Origin: Thermogutta terrifontis
GTDB lineage: Bacteria > Planctomycetota > Planctomycetia > Pirellulales > Thermoguttaceae
DNA: 64,000 nucleotides
Direction: 5' to 3'
Assembly (NCBI RefSeq): GCF_002277955.1
Contig: NZ_CP018477.1
Coordinates: 1,054,001-1,118,000, forward strand
Below the pieces are notes generated by a model, which saw only the letters and a program-made list of their open reading frames with translations, had not been told where the DNA came from and did not search any database. The position numbers were made by a program, and so were the translations under genes. Positions 33,942 to 43,575 of this stretch are shown in pieces (within the stretch, counting starts at the first letter, position 1; each line of letters opens with the position of its first letter).

Positions 33942-34994
33942 ATGATTAACGCAAAAGGTATTCGTAAGGCCGCGATTTTCATTGACTGCCTGGAACCAGA
34001 GGCCGCCGACCGCCTCTTGGAACGCTTGCCTCCAGAATATGCCCAGCAGGTGCGTAATACCTGGATGGCGCTGGGAAGAATATCTGCGGAAGAAAGAGAC
34101 CAGGTTATTCGAGAGTTTCTCAATCAGGCGGATGATTCACACTTGTCAATACAAAAATTAACGGAGCATAAGCCCCAAGAAATCGAAAAACCAGTTCTGG
34201 CCAATGTTGGCTCGGAGAACAGCCGGGCAGATACACCGTTTCGAATACTGCAAGATGCCGAAGCCGACAAATTGGCCAGTGTACTTGCCGGGGAGCGTGC
34301 TCCCACGATAGCCCTGGTCCTTGCTCATCTTGCGCCGGCGCAGGCCGGAGCCGTCCTTGTGCGGTTTCCGCGGGAAAGACAGGTGGAGATCATTCGCTGC
34401 CTCCTGGAGTTGGAAGAGACTGATCCGGATATTTTGCGAGAGATAGATAAGGCGCTTCAGGAAAAGCTGACGCAGATTAGTAATATATCGCGTCGCCGTG
34501 TTGCTGGATTAACGACCATCACCGGGATGGTTGAACACTGTGGAGAGGGAATTGCCGATCAGGTACTTCAGACGCTGTACACGGTAGCCCCGGAAGTGGC
34601 CGAACAACTCGCACCGCTACCGCCTGTCGATTTTAATCAGTTTATTCGTTTTGATGATGTATCTCTGGGAATAATATTTGAACAGGTATCTCCGGAGGTG
34701 GCGGTGCTGGCACTTTGGGGTGCGCCCCTTGGCTTACTGGAACGCGTTCTTAAGGAGATTTCTCCGTGGAAAGCAAGGGTGCTTCAATCGCAACTGGCCG
34801 AGTTAGGACCGGTGCGACTTCGCGATGTGGAGGAGGCTCGGAAGAGACTGGGGGAATTGGCCCGGAGACTCGCGATTGCTGGCAAAATCCGGCTGCCTGA
34901 AGAAATTGTGCAGTGGAAAAGAGAGTCCGGAACGTCACGCACAGGCGACGCTGTAGCCGACAGTTCGGGCCACTTTGTAAGAGTGGTCGGGTGA
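33942..34994 (+). CDS. fliG: Flagellar motor switch protein FliG, divergent
   Basis: A 350-residue FliG with the three helical regions in order. The middle domain starts at LASVLAGERAPTIALVLAHL (about 111-130); the C-terminal domain includes RFDDVSLGIIFEQV and GPVRLRDVEEA. Several hallmark residues differ from E. coli: the FliM-binding EHPQ is E118-R-A-P; the Gly-Gly hinge before the C-terminal half reads SRRR (183-186); torque-helix residues K264, R281, D288 and D289 align with W259, W276, S283 and Q284, while R297 is kept as R292. Identity is secure from position and overall pattern, but contacts with FliM and the stator are probably altered. Follows fliF by 23 bp. Confidence 0.93.
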   Translation: MINAKGIRKAAIFIDCLEPEAADRLLERLPPEYAQQVRNTWMALGRISAEERDQVIREFLNQADDSHLSIQKLTEHKPQEIEKPVLANVGSENSRADTPFRILQDAEADKLASVLAGERAPTIALVLAHLAPAQAGAVLVRFPRERQVEIIRCLLELEETDPDILREIDKALQEKLTQISNISRRRVAGLTTITGMVEHCGEGIADQVLQTLYTVAPEVAEQLAPLPPVDFNQFIRFDDVSLGIIFEQVSPEVAVLALWGAPLGLLERVLKEISPWKARVLQSQLAELGPVRLRDVEEARKRLGELARRLAIAGKIRLPEEIVQWKRESGTSRTGDAVADSSGHFVRVVG

Positions 34995-35056
34995 TATTTC
35001 AACAGAGAATCGGGAATACATTTGTCATCGGGCAACAAAAATGCTGAGTATGTAGC

Positions 35057-35731
35057 ATGAGCGCACGTGGTTCGACGGTGATTAAAATCGAGAATGCCAA
35101 GTTGGCCGCTCGGGCGACCCCGTTTAACTTTGAGGATATGGCCGAGCGTGCCAAACGTTACTTGGAGGAGGTACGTCGGCAGGCGACTCAGATTGTGATG
35201 GAGGCCAAGCGGGAGGCGGAGAGCATCAAAATAAAAGCCGAAGAAGAGGGAAAGAAAAAGGGGTTCCAGAATACAGAGCAGATTATTCGCCAGGAGTTGC
35301 AAAGAAATCTGGCCAGCCTGATGCCCGCACTGAAGGCGGCGGTGACTCAGATCAGCGAGGCACGCCACGAGTTGCTGCGTGAATGGGAACATAATCTGCT
35401 TGCCCTGGCGGCGGCGATTGCAGGACGAATGGCTCGTCAGACGATAGAGAAGACACCGCAGGTGATGCTGCCTCTGGTGAAAGAGGCCGTTCAGCTTGCA
35501 GCGGCATCGCCAACCTTGCGAATCCGATTGAATCCCAATGATTGGGAGGCATTAAAGCCGGAAATAGAGAGCCTTGTGCGGGAGCTGGTCCCCGTCGCGC
35601 ACGCGGAGATAACGGCGGATGCCTCGATAACGCGGGGCGGATGCCGGGTTGAGACACAGTTTGGCGTGATTGATGAGCAGCTAGAAATTCAGGCAAAACG
35701 AATTATTGAGGAGCTGGCAGGTAACAAATGA
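35057..35731 (+). CDS. fliH: Flagellar export stator/ATPase regulator FliH
   Basis: A 224-residue protein with a long charged helix (about 28-75, RAKRYLEEVRRQATQIVMEAK onward) and a C-terminal V-ATPase E-subunit-like domain (LLREWEHNLLALAAAIAGRM, VRELVPVAHAEITADASITRGGCRVE). FliH holds FliI in an inactive hetero-trimer and docks it to the export gate. The GGCRVET segment near the end is typical. It lies between fliG and fliI as usual. Confidence 0.92.
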   Translation: MSARGSTVIKIENAKLAARATPFNFEDMAERAKRYLEEVRRQATQIVMEAKREAESIKIKAEEEGKKKGFQNTEQIIRQELQRNLASLMPALKAAVTQISEARHELLREWEHNLLALAAAIAGRMARQTIEKTPQVMLPLVKEAVQLAAASPTLRIRLNPNDWEALKPEIESLVRELVPVAHAEITADASITRGGCRVETQFGVIDEQLEIQAKRIIEELAGNK

Positions 35732-35764
35732 TCAATTGGTAACGTGAGCGGAAGCACTTTCTGC

Positions 35765-37153
35765 ATGAAGAACATAGTCGCCTACTTAGACAGGATACTG
35801 CCCGCGGAAATACAGGGAACGGTGGTGCAAAGCGTAGGGGTCAGCATCACCGCGCAGGGGTTCCCGGTGCCCGTCGGATCGCTTGCAGAAATCGAGGTGG
35901 ACCATGGCCGAAAGGTGATGGCAGAGGTCATCGGATTCAAGAACGATGCCACAATTTTATTTCCGCTGGGGCAAAAGGAGGGAATCCGGCGGGGAGCGGT
36001 GGTTCGCCTGTGCCGGACGGTGAGATGGTTACCGGTTGGTGAGGAATTACTCGGGCGAGTAGTCGATGCTCAGGGACACCCGATCGACGGCAAACCGAAG
36101 CCTCTTTTGAGGGATCGTGTCCTTTACGAGCAGGCACCTCCGCACCCATGCGAACGGCCCAGGATCAACGAAGTCCTCAGCACAGGCGTGAGAGCCATCG
36201 ACGGGCTGTTGACGTGTGGAAAGGGGCAGCGTCTTGGGATTTTCTCGGCAGCAGGGGTGGGGAAAAGTGTGCTGCTCGGCATGATGGCTCGGTATACGGC
36301 GGCCGACGTGATTGTCGTCGGGCTTGTGGGCGAACGGGGGAGAGAAGTTAACGATTTTATTGAGCGCGATCTGGGTGTAGAAGGACTAAAAAAGAGTATC
36401 GTAGTCGTAGCAACCAGTGCTGAACCCGCTATTTTGAGAGTCCAGGCCGCGTACACGGCCTCAGCGATCGCCGAATATTTTCGCGACCAGGGTAAAGATG
36501 TCCTTCTTCTTATAGACTCACTGACACGTTTTGCTCTGGCCCAGCGCGAAATTGGACTGGCCGCCGGGGAACCTCCTACCACCCGTGGCTATCCCCCCAG
36601 CGTTTTTGCATTGTTGCCGAGACTCGTGGAGCGAGCAGGCCGAAGTGCTCGTGGGACGATCACGGCATTTTATACGGTTCTTGTAGAGGGCGATGATCTT
36701 GATGAACCCGTTGCCGATACTGTCCGCGGTTTACTGGATGGACATATTGTGCTTTCTCGGCGGCTTGCCGGTCGCGGGCATTTTCCGGCGATTGATATTC
36801 TCCAGAGCCTTAGTCGGCTCATGCCGGATATCGTGGATCCGGCTCACAATCGCGCGGCCATGCGCATACGGGAACTTTTGGGACTTTATCGCGACCATGA
36901 AGACGTGATCACCCTGGGCGTTTATCGGCGGGGCAGTCATCCGGGCGTGGACAGGGCCATTCAATTTCGCGATAACATCGACGCTTTCCTACGGCAGGAT
37001 GTCAATCAGCGGGCGACTTATGAGGAAGCCCGGGGAGCGCTGCTGAGTTTGGCGGAACAGATTGAAAATTGGAAACCCGACCAGCAGACAGCCGGGACCC
37101 AGCGTCGGGACATGGAACGACCAGCCGTGGGAACCACACCACGACGTTCGTGA
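35765..37153 (+). CDS. fliI: Flagellum-specific export ATPase FliI
   Basis: A 462-residue F1-type ATPase. Walker A AAGVGKSV is at about 162-169, Walker B VLLLIDSLTRFA further on, and the family signature PPSVFALLPRLVERAG is present. FliI unfolds or primes substrates for export with FliH and FliJ. GTG 35744 is a possible earlier start (seven extra residues), but ATG 35765 has a GCGGAAG upstream and gives the normal N-terminus. Confidence 0.96.
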   Translation: MKNIVAYLDRILPAEIQGTVVQSVGVSITAQGFPVPVGSLAEIEVDHGRKVMAEVIGFKNDATILFPLGQKEGIRRGAVVRLCRTVRWLPVGEELLGRVVDAQGHPIDGKPKPLLRDRVLYEQAPPHPCERPRINEVLSTGVRAIDGLLTCGKGQRLGIFSAAGVGKSVLLGMMARYTAADVIVVGLVGERGREVNDFIERDLGVEGLKKSIVVVATSAEPAILRVQAAYTASAIAEYFRDQGKDVLLLIDSLTRFALAQREIGLAAGEPPTTRGYPPSVFALLPRLVERAGRSARGTITAFYTVLVEGDDLDEPVADTVRGLLDGHIVLSRRLAGRGHFPAIDILQSLSRLMPDIVDPAHNRAAMRIRELLGLYRDHEDVITLGVYRRGSHPGVDRAIQFRDNIDAFLRQDVNQRATYEEARGALLSLAEQIENWKPDQQTAGTQRRDMERPAVGTTPRRS

Positions 37154-37174
37154 ATATTTCGAGTATAGACTTCT

Positions 37175-37639
37175 ATGGCCCAGTTTCGATTTGGTCTTGA
37201 TAGTGTACTGAAACTTCGCGAGCAAGAGCGTGATAATCGACGCTTAGAATTGCTTCAGGCAATTTCGGCGGAGGAGATTCTCCTTGAACGCGCAAAGTTA
37301 CTTGATATGCAGCAGATGCAACTTCAGGAGGATTTGCGCGCTGCGACGTGCCGGGGTGTTCTGGATGTCGATCAGGTCCTGGGATATCGTCGCTATGAAT
37401 TGATCCTCGCAGCACAGCGGGAGGAACTCAATCGCCAGTTAGAAGCGGTACGAGAGGAAATTGAAAAACGACGTGCGGCGCTGCTGGAGGCAAATCGCGC
37501 ACTGCGCGTGCTGGAACTGCTTCGGGACAAGCAACGTGAACGGTTTCTCAAAGGCACAATGAAAAAGGAGTTAAAGCAAATAGACGAGCTGGCCAGCCGA
37601 CAGTCATCTGTCGAGGGTGATGCATGGGCAGAGTGTTAG
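37175..37639 (+). CDS. fliJ: Flagellar export protein FliJ
   Basis: A 154-residue, almost fully helical protein predicted to form a two-stranded coiled coil. The N-terminal FRFGLDSVLKLREQERDN is the FliJ pattern (F-x-F-x-L-x-x-VLxxR). FliJ is the stalk of the export ATPase and recycles chaperones. Its 3' end overlaps the next gene by 16 bp, which implies coupling. Confidence 0.9.
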   Translation: MAQFRFGLDSVLKLREQERDNRRLELLQAISAEEILLERAKLLDMQQMQLQEDLRAATCRGVLDVDQVLGYRRYELILAAQREELNRQLEAVREEIEKRRAALLEANRALRVLELLRDKQRERFLKGTMKKELKQIDELASRQSSVEGDAWAEC

Positions 37640-38325
37640 AAGGACTATTGTCGGCAGCTCTGTATTTCTTCGCCGCGATGGCCATTGGTGCCCTGTGTAT
37701 CGCCGGGCACCTCTGGTTCGCATGGGGATTGACCCCGGCGAAGGTTCGCCGCGGCCTGGCCGTCATGCGGGGTGAGCAGCAGACTGCCGAGAGTTCCAGC
37801 CTGAAAATCCAGGAGAAATCCGAGCCGCAGGAGGAGCCATCCTACGAGGCAATCCTCCAGCAGAGAACGTTGGAGTATCGCGATATTGAACTGAAAAACA
37901 AAATGTTGATGTCCTACAAGGATGAAATAGAAAATATCAGGCAACAGGTCGATTATAAAGAAAAGATCATCGCTGAAAAAGAGAAGAAACTGGAGACCCT
38001 GATTGCGCAGACAAGGCAGGAGGCCGAAGACGCCGGGCTCGAGACCGTTCGTCGGACCCTGGAGTCGTTGCGACCGGCGCAGGCAAAGGAGTTGATTAGT
38101 GAGATGTTGAACCGCAACGAACTGGACGATGTGGTTCGCTTGTTGCAGGGGATGAACGATTCCAAACGAGCTCGAATTATTGGTGAATTCCGCACGCCAC
38201 AGGAGGCGGAACAAATAGCGGAAGTCCTTCGGCGATTACGGGAGGGGGGAGTGATCGGGGAAAGCATGGCCACGCCCAATCGGTTGCCGGCCGTCGCAGG
38301 CACAGCTCCAGCAGGGACACAGTAA
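37624..38325 (+). CDS. MotE/FlbB-like membrane-anchored flagellar protein
   Basis: A 233-residue protein with one N-terminal membrane helix (about 8-35), a coiled coil (about 80-140) and a MgtE-N/MotE-like helical C-terminus (LESLRPAQAKELISEML, LLQGMNDSKRARIIGEF). In alphaproteobacteria MotE chaperones the stator helper MotC; similar proteins are encoded after fliJ in many phyla. Here it lies between fliJ and fliK, overlapping fliJ. A role in stator or basal-body assembly is inferred. Confidence 0.7.
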   Translation: MGRVLEGLLSAALYFFAAMAIGALCIAGHLWFAWGLTPAKVRRGLAVMRGEQQTAESSSLKIQEKSEPQEEPSYEAILQQRTLEYRDIELKNKMLMSYKDEIENIRQQVDYKEKIIAEKEKKLETLIAQTRQEAEDAGLETVRRTLESLRPAQAKELISEMLNRNELDDVVRLLQGMNDSKRARIIGEFRTPQEAEQIAEVLRRLREGGVIGESMATPNRLPAVAGTAPAGTQ

Positions 38326-38455
38326 TAAATGACCGCGACATGTGCACGCGGATGCACAGTGCGGCTGTTGGTTTAGGCGCCAGCACGGCGCAGCAAGATT
38401 GTATTGTCCAATAACGTTTTGTTATAAGTTCGACGCCAACAATTGAAAGATAACA

Positions 38456-40021
38456 ATGGCGACGGGAATCGACAACCCCGATATTTTGACTGCGCTGGGA
38501 CGAACGGGAAGCCCCCGGGATTACGCGGGCTTGGACATAGGGTCAAAACCAGCAGGGAGCTCATTTCAGGATATACTCAATCGACAGACAGTAAAACAGT
38601 CGAGCGAAAATACGTCGAGCCAAGATGCGGAGGCGGCGGGCAGGAGAAAACCAATAGTGACGGCGAAAGCTTCGAGCGGTGAGCGAGGTTCCGCGGAACA
38701 GTCGGGGCAAGCAGAGTCGCCGTCGTCTGAGGTGAATCAAGGCGATTCCGGCTTCAAAAAAGACTTACTCTGCGGTCAGAGCAAAAAAATCCATAACACA
38801 AGTTTGAATCGAGTAAGCGCTTCTAAACGGAAGAGTAAAGATACGGCCGAAAAGAAAGAAAATGAACTAAGTGCGGCGACAGGCAAAGAACAGGTCGGGC
38901 AGAAAGCCGCTCCGCCACAATGTGCGGAATGTGCCATGCAAATCTCGAATGTGTTCCAGGAGGTAAGTGGTAACGCGCTCGACGTCGCAACAATCGAGGA
39001 CGTGGAGGCGGGCAACGGGCAAGGGGACACGCCCTTATTGTCCGAGGTTGACGAGTCGCCAGGGACAACTCAGGCAAAGCCGATAATCGTTGGCAGCAAC
39101 CAAAAATGGATCCACACGCTATCCACGAAACTGGAACAGAGAGACCCAGGAGCAGGTCCTCAGGGAGGAGAGCCGGAATCGACATCGAGTGTAAGTATCC
39201 ATCACAAGTCTCTAGAAAATAACACAATACCAAAAGAGGTCAATACAGAGCGGGTAGCGACGATTAGCACGAAAAAGAAACTCCATTCAACTGCCGAGTT
39301 AAGTCAGAGACAAGATTCCGTGCAGACAAGGTCGGTCACCGAGGAAGCAGATTCGGTCGAAGGGAGAAAATTGCTGGTTGCCTCCCCATTTGAAGCAAAA
39401 TCCATAGACCAGGAAAAAACGCACAAGATAGTCCAGAAAGAAAGTGAAGCAAAAGACGTGGTGGAAAAGCTAAGGGCGTTGGGGCGCGAAGCTGATGCAC
39501 CACCAAGCGTGAGAAGCCGCCCTGCGTCATCGTCCATGTCCGGACGAATTTCATCAACTTCGGGGGAAGAGGCTCCCCACCTCTCCCAGCAGGACAAAGT
39601 AGAACTGGTTCAGCGAGTTTTTCATGCCGTGCGACTTGCCCGGCTTCGGGACGGCGAATTGCGGCTGCGGCTCCATCCACCGGAACTGGGAGCGCTTCGA
39701 GTGGAGCTCCGCGTGGAGGGCGGTGCACTCATGGCGCGACTGGAAGCGGAATCGCCTGCAGCCCGGGATTTGTTGATGGACAATTTGCCCGATCTGCGCC
39801 AGAGGTTGGCAGAGCACCGTCTGAAAATTGAACGCTTCGACGTGACACTGATGTCGCAATCGAACTCCGGAGGAGGGAGCCAGCAGCACACAGCGTCTTT
39901 CCACGCCCCGCGACCCTCTGGAATGCGGTGGAACGACCAGGGAAGTGTCATCACAGAAGAGCAGGATCATCCTGTGCTGGGTACACGATCCATCAGTAGT
40001 CTTTTTGATGTCATTGCATGA
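38456..40021 (+). CDS. fliK: Flagellar hook-length control protein FliK
   Basis: A 521-residue protein. Residues 1-380 are low-complexity, rich in Ser, Glu and Lys, as expected of the molecular-ruler part. The C-terminal Flg_hook domain (about 390-465) is clear: LRLRLHPPELGALRVEL, GALMARLEAESPAARDLL and LAEHRLKIERFDV. FliK measures hook length and switches FlhB to filament export. It is followed by flgD and flgE, the hook cap and hook genes. Confidence 0.92.
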   Translation: MATGIDNPDILTALGRTGSPRDYAGLDIGSKPAGSSFQDILNRQTVKQSSENTSSQDAEAAGRRKPIVTAKASSGERGSAEQSGQAESPSSEVNQGDSGFKKDLLCGQSKKIHNTSLNRVSASKRKSKDTAEKKENELSAATGKEQVGQKAAPPQCAECAMQISNVFQEVSGNALDVATIEDVEAGNGQGDTPLLSEVDESPGTTQAKPIIVGSNQKWIHTLSTKLEQRDPGAGPQGGEPESTSSVSIHHKSLENNTIPKEVNTERVATISTKKKLHSTAELSQRQDSVQTRSVTEEADSVEGRKLLVASPFEAKSIDQEKTHKIVQKESEAKDVVEKLRALGREADAPPSVRSRPASSSMSGRISSTSGEEAPHLSQQDKVELVQRVFHAVRLARLRDGELRLRLHPPELGALRVELRVEGGALMARLEAESPAARDLLMDNLPDLRQRLAEHRLKIERFDVTLMSQSNSGGGSQQHTASFHAPRPSGMRWNDQGSVITEEQDHPVLGTRSISSLFDVIA

Positions 40022-40080
40022 ATATAACCGGCAATAACGCGAATGATAGTGTTTAAATATAGAAAACAAGGGTAGTACCG

Positions 40081-40515
40081 ATGATAACAACACCGACTAC
40101 GATTAAAGGTCAGGTGGGACCGCAGAACCCAAATGGGAAAGATGCGTTCAAAAATCTTGATCTAAGCGCGTTTCTGGCAATGATGATTGCTGAGCTTCAG
40201 AATCAGGACCCCATGAATCCCATGGATAATGCTCAGCTTTTGCAGCAGGTCAGTCAAATTCGGGAAATTGAATCCAACATGCGGCTGGTGAACACGCTGG
40301 AATCACTGGCAAAAGCCCAGAATATCACGGGGGGTGCGCTCCTGATAGGAAAGCAGATCAAAGGTCTGGACGCACAGGGAAACTCTGTATCGGGCAAAGT
40401 GGATAAGGTAGCCATGGAGGGGCAGGATCTGTTTCTCTATATTGGTGACAGTAAAATTCCCATAAAAAACATAACCGAAGTAAGTCAAGAAGGAAATACT
40501 ACAGATATACACTGA
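40081..40515 (+). CDS. flgD: Short hook-cap protein FlgD
   Basis: A 144-residue FlgD. The conserved N-terminal region (FLAMMIAELQNQDPMNPMDN, then QLLQQVSQIREIESNMRL) is intact, and a short tail (GGALLIGKQIKGLDAQGN) starts the Tudor-like part but the FlgD Ig-like domain of longer homologs is absent. FlgD caps the growing hook. Short FlgD proteins exist in many phyla. It sits between fliK and flgE. Confidence 0.92.
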   Translation: MITTPTTIKGQVGPQNPNGKDAFKNLDLSAFLAMMIAELQNQDPMNPMDNAQLLQQVSQIREIESNMRLVNTLESLAKAQNITGGALLIGKQIKGLDAQGNSVSGKVDKVAMEGQDLFLYIGDSKIPIKNITEVSQEGNTTDIH

Positions 40516-40645
40516 GGGCTTCGTAACTGGTTGTGAGCACAAGCGTCCTAAAAATTTGAGAGTGTCCTTCCGATATGGGAAGCCAGAGGGAAGGCACTGA
40601 ACGCGCTGACAGGAATCAGGCTTTATAAAGAAGGGTGATACGGCT

Positions 40646-43096
40646 ATGGGTCTGGCGTCCGCTTTGACAACAGCATTAACCGGCCTCACGGCAGCCGAAA
40701 CAACGATCGATGTGGTCGGCAACAACTTGGCCAATGCCAACACGGTCGGCTTCAAGGCCTCCTCTGCATCGTTCGCGACACAATTCCTTCAGACCCTCGC
40801 ACTGGGTGCGATGCCAACGGCGGACTCCGGCGGCACGAATCCGCGGCAGATCGGCCTGGGGACAATGGTGGCCGATATTACCCCAAACTTCAATCAGGGA
40901 ACCATCGAAGTCAGCTCCAATCCGACTGACATCGCAATCCAGGGAGATGGGTTTTTTATCGTAGAAGGTCCGCAAAACGAGCGGCTCTATACACGCAACG
41001 GTATATTCAAGCTTAACTCGCAGAATCAACTGATCACGATTACGGGCAATCGTGTTCTGGGATACGGAATCGATGAGAATTTCCAGGTTCAGGAAACCGA
41101 TCTCCAACCGATCACAATTCCGATCGGTTCGGAGGCTGTGGCGAAAGCGACGGAGAATGTCTATTTGGAGGGAACGCTTTCGCCCACTGGGGATATTGCC
41201 ACCACTGCATCGCGGATCCAAACGCCGATTCTGGGGGACGGAAGATACAGCCGACCGGAAGACCGCCTGACACCCGGTTATTCACCGGAACCGAATGTCA
41301 GCAGTGTGATTCCCAACAGTCAGAGTGTAGGAGGAGGACTGGTCGCTGGAACAACGTATGAATATCGCATTGTTTTTGCCCACGGCCAGTATATTCCGGG
41401 ACCACCGCAGCAGCCGCCCGCCATGAGCGAGGGAATGTATTCGAGTATCATCTCAGCCACGGTAGGAGCGGGTAATGACGCGCTCGAGCTGACCAATCTG
41501 CCAACTGATCCGACGGGGAAATACGACTATATCCGGATCTACCGACGAACAGCCGGTGATACTGATTTTAAATACGTGGATGAGATTCCCATGGGGACCA
41601 CCACGTATCTGGACACAAAGGCCGACGCAGCCCTCGGCCCGGCCATGAACACAACCCTTCTAAGTGGAAACTTTACTTACTATGTGGCCTTTGAAAAAGA
41701 CGGACGAATCAGCCGACCAGGACCGATCAGTGACCCAATAAATGTTCTTAATGGCCGTGTCGTATTAAGTAACCTACCGACGGGCAATCCTGCCGAGTGG
41801 AACAATCGATATATCTATCGCTATTCACCAACAGATACTCAGTATCATCTTGTGGCGATTGTCAACGGTGTCACCGATCCGAACGTGGTGTTGACAGACT
41901 CCATGTCGGATGCGGAGCTGCTCACAAAGCCTGTTCTCGACATGGACGGGCCGAAGATTATACCCTCCACGAAGTTGGTGGACGTCCTGCGACGGGACGG
42001 CTCAACCTACGAACATGTATTTCAGGAGGGGGTTCTCGAATTTTCGGGCATTAAAGGTGGCCGGACCCTTGATAAAAAACAGTTGACGATTACCAACTCC
42101 ACAACCGTGCAGGACCTCATTGATTTCATGGTCCAGGCGATGGGCATCCAGGTGCCCACCGATGACCCATCGAATCCCATTCCCAAGTCGCCTCCGCCGG
42201 ATCCGCCGGCCGAGCCACAAACGAGCCCGGGCGGGCTGGTCAGCACGGATGGACGGATCATTCTTACCGGAAACAATGGAAAAGACAATGCCATTGATAT
42301 CGGCATGTCGGGAATGCTGTTACGGTTTCCCGATGGTGTCACGACGACGGTCAGTCTTCCCTGGACAACCATCCAGCAGGCGGTGGGAGAAAGTGCGGTG
42401 ACCGACTTTCTCGTCTATGATTCGCTGGGAATTCCCATTCGGGTTCGATTGACCGCGGTATTAGAGGCCCGGGATAGTACCAAAACCGTCTATCGCTGGT
42501 TTGCCGATTCTCCGGATAATGACCCGGTATCGGGTGCCGATATTTCCGTGGGAACCGGATTAATCTATTTTGACGGTGAGGGCAATTTTATTTCCGCAAC
42601 CAACAATAAGATTTCTATCGAGCGGCGGCATGTGTCGGCACGCTCACCGCTGGAGTTTACGCTGGATTTCAGCAAAATCTCCGGTTTGGCTGCGAAAAAC
42701 AGCACGTTGATGGTATCCCGCCAGGATGGGTCGGCGCCCGGCGTGCTGACGAGCTTCATCATCGGCGAGGACGGGCTGATCCGGGGTGTTTTCTCCAACG
42801 GTGTGACGCGAGATCTCGGTCAGATTCGCCTGGCACGGTTTGCAAACCCGGCTGGACTGGTTCAACGGGGTCAAAACCTGTATGCGGAAGGGGTGAATTC
42901 GGGGCTTCCCGTGCTGGGCAACCCCGGCGAGCAGGGCATCGGAACGCTGGTGGCGGGGGCTGTGGAGCTTTCCAACACGGACATCGGCGCAAGCCTGATC
43001 GACCTCATACTGGCCTCCAGCATGTATCGGGGAAACACCCGGGTGATCAGTACAGTTCAGCAAATGCTGGACGAGTTACTGTCGCTGCGACGTTGA
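40646..43096 (+). CDS. flgE: Flagellar hook protein FlgE, very large
   Basis: An 816-residue hook protein, about twice the enterobacterial length. The N-terminus (ASALTTALTGLTAAETTIDV, VGNNLANANTVGFKA) and C-terminus (GTLVAGAVELSNTDIGASLI, ISTVQQMLDEL) are canonical D0/D1 parts. Residues 231-435 hold two tandem fibronectin-III-like repeats, each with TYEYRIVFAHG / FTYYVAFEKDG, a Pro-Gly-Pro turn, a LTNLPT / LSNLPT strand and YIRIYRR / YIYRYSP. They would form extra domains on the hook surface. The ribosome binding site AAGGGTG precedes ATG 40646. Confidence 0.94.
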   Translation: MGLASALTTALTGLTAAETTIDVVGNNLANANTVGFKASSASFATQFLQTLALGAMPTADSGGTNPRQIGLGTMVADITPNFNQGTIEVSSNPTDIAIQGDGFFIVEGPQNERLYTRNGIFKLNSQNQLITITGNRVLGYGIDENFQVQETDLQPITIPIGSEAVAKATENVYLEGTLSPTGDIATTASRIQTPILGDGRYSRPEDRLTPGYSPEPNVSSVIPNSQSVGGGLVAGTTYEYRIVFAHGQYIPGPPQQPPAMSEGMYSSIISATVGAGNDALELTNLPTDPTGKYDYIRIYRRTAGDTDFKYVDEIPMGTTTYLDTKADAALGPAMNTTLLSGNFTYYVAFEKDGRISRPGPISDPINVLNGRVVLSNLPTGNPAEWNNRYIYRYSPTDTQYHLVAIVNGVTDPNVVLTDSMSDAELLTKPVLDMDGPKIIPSTKLVDVLRRDGSTYEHVFQEGVLEFSGIKGGRTLDKKQLTITNSTTVQDLIDFMVQAMGIQVPTDDPSNPIPKSPPPDPPAEPQTSPGGLVSTDGRIILTGNNGKDNAIDIGMSGMLLRFPDGVTTTVSLPWTTIQQAVGESAVTDFLVYDSLGIPIRVRLTAVLEARDSTKTVYRWFADSPDNDPVSGADISVGTGLIYFDGEGNFISATNNKISIERRHVSARSPLEFTLDFSKISGLAAKNSTLMVSRQDGSAPGVLTSFIIGEDGLIRGVFSNGVTRDLGQIRLARFANPAGLVQRGQNLYAEGVNSGLPVLGNPGEQGIGTLVAGAVELSNTDIGASLIDLILASSMYRGNTRVISTVQQMLDELLSLRR

Positions 43097-43333
43097 TTTT
43101 GGCAGGAGATGAGCTATGGTATGTCGAGCGGCTGGGGTCTCAATCGGGTGACCCCGGCCGTTCCTGGCATTTGCTAATCGCTTAAAAAGCTTTTAGGGCA
43201 GAGGGACCAAACTTCGGCTGTGCAAATTGGCTTTCAAGAAAACACTTCCGCTTGCCAGCAGGTGGACGGCAAGGAGTCAGGATGGCATGCGTCAAGGTGG
43301 AAATGCAGGAGCCAATGCGAACGGAAAGTCACT

Positions 43334-43573
43334 ATGATTCGTTTAACCCGATTAAGTGGCGAGCCTTTTATTCTCAATGCAGACCTTATCTGCTATGTTG
43401 AGGAAAGGCCGGATACATATATCACTTTGACGACGGGCGAACGCGTGGTGGTACGGGAATCGATGGACGAGGTCCTGCGGCGCGCAGTCGCCTATCAGCA
43501 GGCCAAATATTGGCTCCCTCCGCACAGGCCCGCGCATGGCCATTCCGGTGACACCGCGAAGGAGGCTTCCTGA
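43334..43573 (+). CDS. flbD: FlbD family flagellar protein
   Basis: A 79-residue protein of the small FlbD family: MIRLTRLSGEPFILNADLI, then VEERPDTYITLTTGERVVVRES, the typical pattern. These proteins sit between flgE and motA in many phyla and are proposed to affect hook or motor assembly; the exact function is not established. The 3' end carries GAAGGAGG, the ribosome binding site for motA, which starts 2 bp after the stop. Confidence 0.88.
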   Translation: MIRLTRLSGEPFILNADLICYVEERPDTYITLTTGERVVVRESMDEVLRRAVAYQQAKYWLPPHRPAHGHSGDTAKEAS

Positions 43574-43575
43574 AT

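Noticed and set aside
40592-40607. AGGCACTGAACGCGCT upstream of flgE as a sigma-54 site
   Set aside because: GG and GC have the right spacing, but both boxes otherwise match poorly (-12 reads CGC).
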